Source: JALSHZ01 sp964439815
Lineage (GTDB): Bacteria; Pseudomonadota; Gammaproteobacteria; UWMA-0217
Direction of reading: 5' to 3'
NCBI GenBank assembly: GCA_964439815.1
Contig: CAYTPO010000039.1
Location: 1-23,359, forward strand
DNA length: 23,359 nt
The notes beneath the pieces were generated by a model that was not told where the DNA came from, ran no database searches, and saw only the letters and a program-made list of their open reading frames with translations. A program made the position numbers and the translations under genes. Positions within the stretch are counted from its first letter, which is position 1. Every line of letters starts with the position of its first letter. Positions 21,914 to 23,359 of the stretch are shown here, in pieces.

Positions 21914-23005
21914 ATGAATGCACACCAATATCGGGCCGTGATCGCCCAGTTCATTCCAATCAGCTCACTCAGCAGCAAACACTTCGAAATCCTGCTCAAC
22001 AAGGCTGAAATCATCGAACTTGCCAAGAATCGTCCACTGTTTCAGCGGGGAGAAGTCGACAAGTCCCACTTCTACCTGCTTGAGGGCGAGTTGACGATAG
22101 AGTCGGGCAGCGGCGAAGTGACTAAAATAGAATCAGGTACCGAAGCAGCCATGCATCCCCTGGCGCAACACCAGCCACGACAGTGTACGGCCAAGGCAAC
22201 CATGCCGACCGTCTGCCTGAAGATCGAGAGCAAATCGCTCGATATGATGCTGAGTTGGGATAACGCCAGCAACTATGTTGTCGAGGAGGTAACACCAGAA
22301 TCCCCGAGGAACCCTGTCGACTGGATGGGCAATATACTGAAGAACCCGGTTTTTCAGAAGATTCATCCATCCAACCTGCAAGCATTCTTCATGAAGCTGG
22401 AACGCCGCAACTTTCGGGCGGGAGAGGTCGTGATTACTCAGGGCACAGCGGGAGACTATTTCTATATTGTCGGCAGCGGCACCGTGGCCATCACTCACAC
22501 CAGCAAGGCCTATCCCGAAGGCATGCAACTTGCGATGCTGCAATGTGGTGATTTCTTTGGCATGGATGCACTGGTTTCCGATCACCCACGATCGGCAACA
22601 GCAACGATGAAGACCGATGGTTCTCTCATGGCGCTCTCCAAGGAGGATTTCATCTCCCTGATCACCAAACCGTTGATCAACTGGATCAGCTATGAAGAGG
22701 CGGCAGAACTGGTGACCTCCAGCAAGGCCATACTGCTCGATGTTCGCCTCCCCGTGGAGCACAAATACGCCAACATCCGCAACAGTGTCAACTTCCCGCT
22801 GCTCTACCTGCGCCTGAAGCAGAACCTGCTGGACAGGGACAAACTCTACATCACCTACTGCGACACCGGCGGCAGAAGTGCTGCCTCGGCGCTGTTGCTG
22901 CAGAACTACGGCTTTGAAACCAGAGTTCTCAAGGGCGGCATGCAGGCCATACAGGACAACCCGGACAAGACTTCCAGCAACAAGGAAGCACCTGTCGTGG
23001 CCTGA
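21914..23005 (+). CDS. Double cNMP-binding domain protein fused to rhodanese
   Basis: The 363-residue protein has three parts. Residues about 12-118 are a degenerate cyclic-nucleotide-binding-like barrel (PLFQRGEVDKSHFYLLEGEL). Residues about 142-255 are a better one, with FRAGEVVITQGTAGDYFYIV and the phosphate cassette CGDFFGMDALVSDHPRSATA at 211-230. The usual Glu after FG is Met217, while Arg226 is kept. Residues about 258-350 are a rhodanese domain with Cys316 in TYCDTGGRSA, so sulfur transfer is chemically possible. There is no helix-turn-helix, signal peptide or membrane segment, so it is a cytoplasmic sensor-enzyme rather than a CRP-type regulator. Its ligand and sulfur acceptor are unknown. 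A 15-bp hairpin follows. Confidence 0.88.
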   Translation: MNAHQYRAVIAQFIPISSLSSKHFEILLNKAEIIELAKNRPLFQRGEVDKSHFYLLEGELTIESGSGEVTKIESGTEAAMHPLAQHQPRQCTAKATMPTVCLKIESKSLDMMLSWDNASNYVVEEVTPESPRNPVDWMGNILKNPVFQKIHPSNLQAFFMKLERRNFRAGEVVITQGTAGDYFYIVGSGTVAITHTSKAYPEGMQLAMLQCGDFFGMDALVSDHPRSATATMKTDGSLMALSKEDFISLITKPLINWISYEEAAELVTSSKAILLDVRLPVEHKYANIRNSVNFPLLYLRLKQNLLDRDKLYITYCDTGGRSAASALLLQNYGFETRVLKGGMQAIQDNPDKTSSNKEAPVVA

Positions 23006-23019
23006 GTCCCTCTTCTGCC

Positions 23020-23056
23020 GATCAGCATGCCTTGCCAACTAGCAAGCATGCTGATC
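23020..23056 (+). terminator. Strong hairpin after the cNBD-rhodanese gene
   Basis: GATCAGCATGC-C-TTGC (23020-23035) pairs with GCAAGCATGCTGATC (23042-23056) as a 15-bp stem with one bulged C and loop CAACTA, 14 bases after the stop codon. It is followed by a C-run rather than T residues, so it may stabilise the mRNA end or terminate with help. Confidence 0.5.
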
Positions 23057-23081
23057 CCCCAAGCCCTCTCCAACAACGCCC

Positions 23082-23222
23082 CTGGGAGGCTGTCGGACTT
23101 AACCGCTTGAAGCAAAAATCTCTGGGGACGATAAGCTGAGTTAATCGCCATCCAGGGATTTGCACCCCAAGGGCACTTCCTGCGGGCGCAGCCAAACAGC
23201 GTTAACTCCGAAAGGCACCTAG
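23082..23222. mobile_element. Second MITE-like copy, 141 bp, internally deleted
   Basis: It aligns with 18182-18374 in the same orientation but lacks about 52 bases, namely the left arm of the nested inverted repeat and its loop. The right-hand core, from ATCGCCATCCAG to GCCAAACAGCGTTAA, is almost identical in both copies. Its right end has drifted (GTTAACTCCGAAAGGC before CCTAG), leaving poorer terminal repeats. The IS-like end follows directly at the CTAG. A minus-strand frame running through it (22906-23316) is a repeat-derived artefact. Confidence 0.6.
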
Positions 23223-23359
23223 GAGCCTGTCCGAGAATAGGAAGCCTACTGCGGAAAAGCCATTTTGGCCCTTTTTCCCCCTGATTTTCGTCAAATATAA
23301 CCAATATTCTCCTCAAATCAGTGAAAAAAATGCCCTAAAATGGCTTTCCCTCGCTACGA
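23218..23359 (+). mobile_element. End of an IS-like element running off the window
   Basis: Bases 23218-23316 are the exact reverse complement of 1-99. The unit starts at CTAG with GAGCCTGTCCGAGAATAG. After 23316 the sequence is no longer comparable with the left copy, because the window ends there. An ATG at 23340 opens a frame that stays open for the last 20 bases (MAFPRY), which might be the start of a transposase, but this is too short to judge. Confidence 0.5.

Noticed and set aside
21914..23005. A CRP/FNR-type transcription regulator
   Set aside because: cNMP-binding barrels are present, but the C-terminal region is a rhodanese and there is no helix-turn-helix.
22906..23316. A 136-codon minus-strand open frame
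   Set aside because: It runs through the 3' end of the cNBD-rhodanese gene, the strong hairpin and both repeat elements. Its Cys/Trp/Arg-rich translation recurs in the other repeat copy, so it is repeat-derived rather than a gene.

Overview
The window looks like chromosomal core sequence from a gammaproteobacterium. Every long gene has clear proteobacterial homologues, the heat-shock genes carry sigma-32 type promoters, and gene order matches two neighbourhoods I know from Pseudomonas and E. coli. A rhodanese fused to cyclic-nucleotide-binding domains and many short palindromic repeats would fit a sulfur-metabolising or symbiotic lineage, but that is only inference; the sequence alone does not name the genus.

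Layout. Positions 1-111 hold the end of a repeated element. Then, on the minus strand and read from right to left, come hrcA, grpE, dnaK, dnaJ, dapB, carA, carB and greA (11384 down to 165). They cover heat-shock control, the Hsp70 chaperone machine, lysine/diaminopimelate synthesis, carbamoyl-phosphate synthesis and rescue of backtracked RNA polymerase. About 800 bp without a convincing gene separate hrcA from the divergent nadK-recN-bamE group (12190-15159). A minus-strand set follows, made of an NSS-family sodium symporter, ratA and rnfH (17540 down to 15443). Next come smpB on the plus strand, a 193-bp MITE-like repeat, and the minus-strand genes dnaQ, rnhA and a YafS-like methyltransferase. 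mltD and a cNMP-binding/rhodanese fusion gene follow on the plus strand. The window closes with a second repeat copy that runs into the same element end seen, inverted, at position 1.

How the parts fit. The block from smpB to greA is nearly colinear with the smpB-ratA-rnfH-bamE-(fur)-recN-grpE-dnaK-dnaJ-dapB-carA-carB-greA block known in Pseudomonas, with hrcA and nadK present and fur absent. The block dnaQ-rnhA-methyltransferase-mltD matches the E. coli dnaQ-rnhA-yafS-gloB-mltD neighbourhood with gloB missing. The junction between these two blocks is exactly where the internal repeat sits, and the other repeat copies sit at the two outer edges.

The most interesting signals are the repeat family (terminal inverted repeats, a nested inverted repeat, a shared 30-nt hairpin motif with one compensatory pair, and a perfect 99-bp inverted repeat bracketing the window), two well-matched sigma-32 promoters with identical spacing, the operon-like link of an amino-acid-type transporter to ratA/rnfH, the double-cNBD rhodanese protein without a DNA-binding domain, and hairpins in the carA and dnaJ leaders. 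I did not find a clear new defence system, CRISPR array, rRNA, tRNA or prophage.
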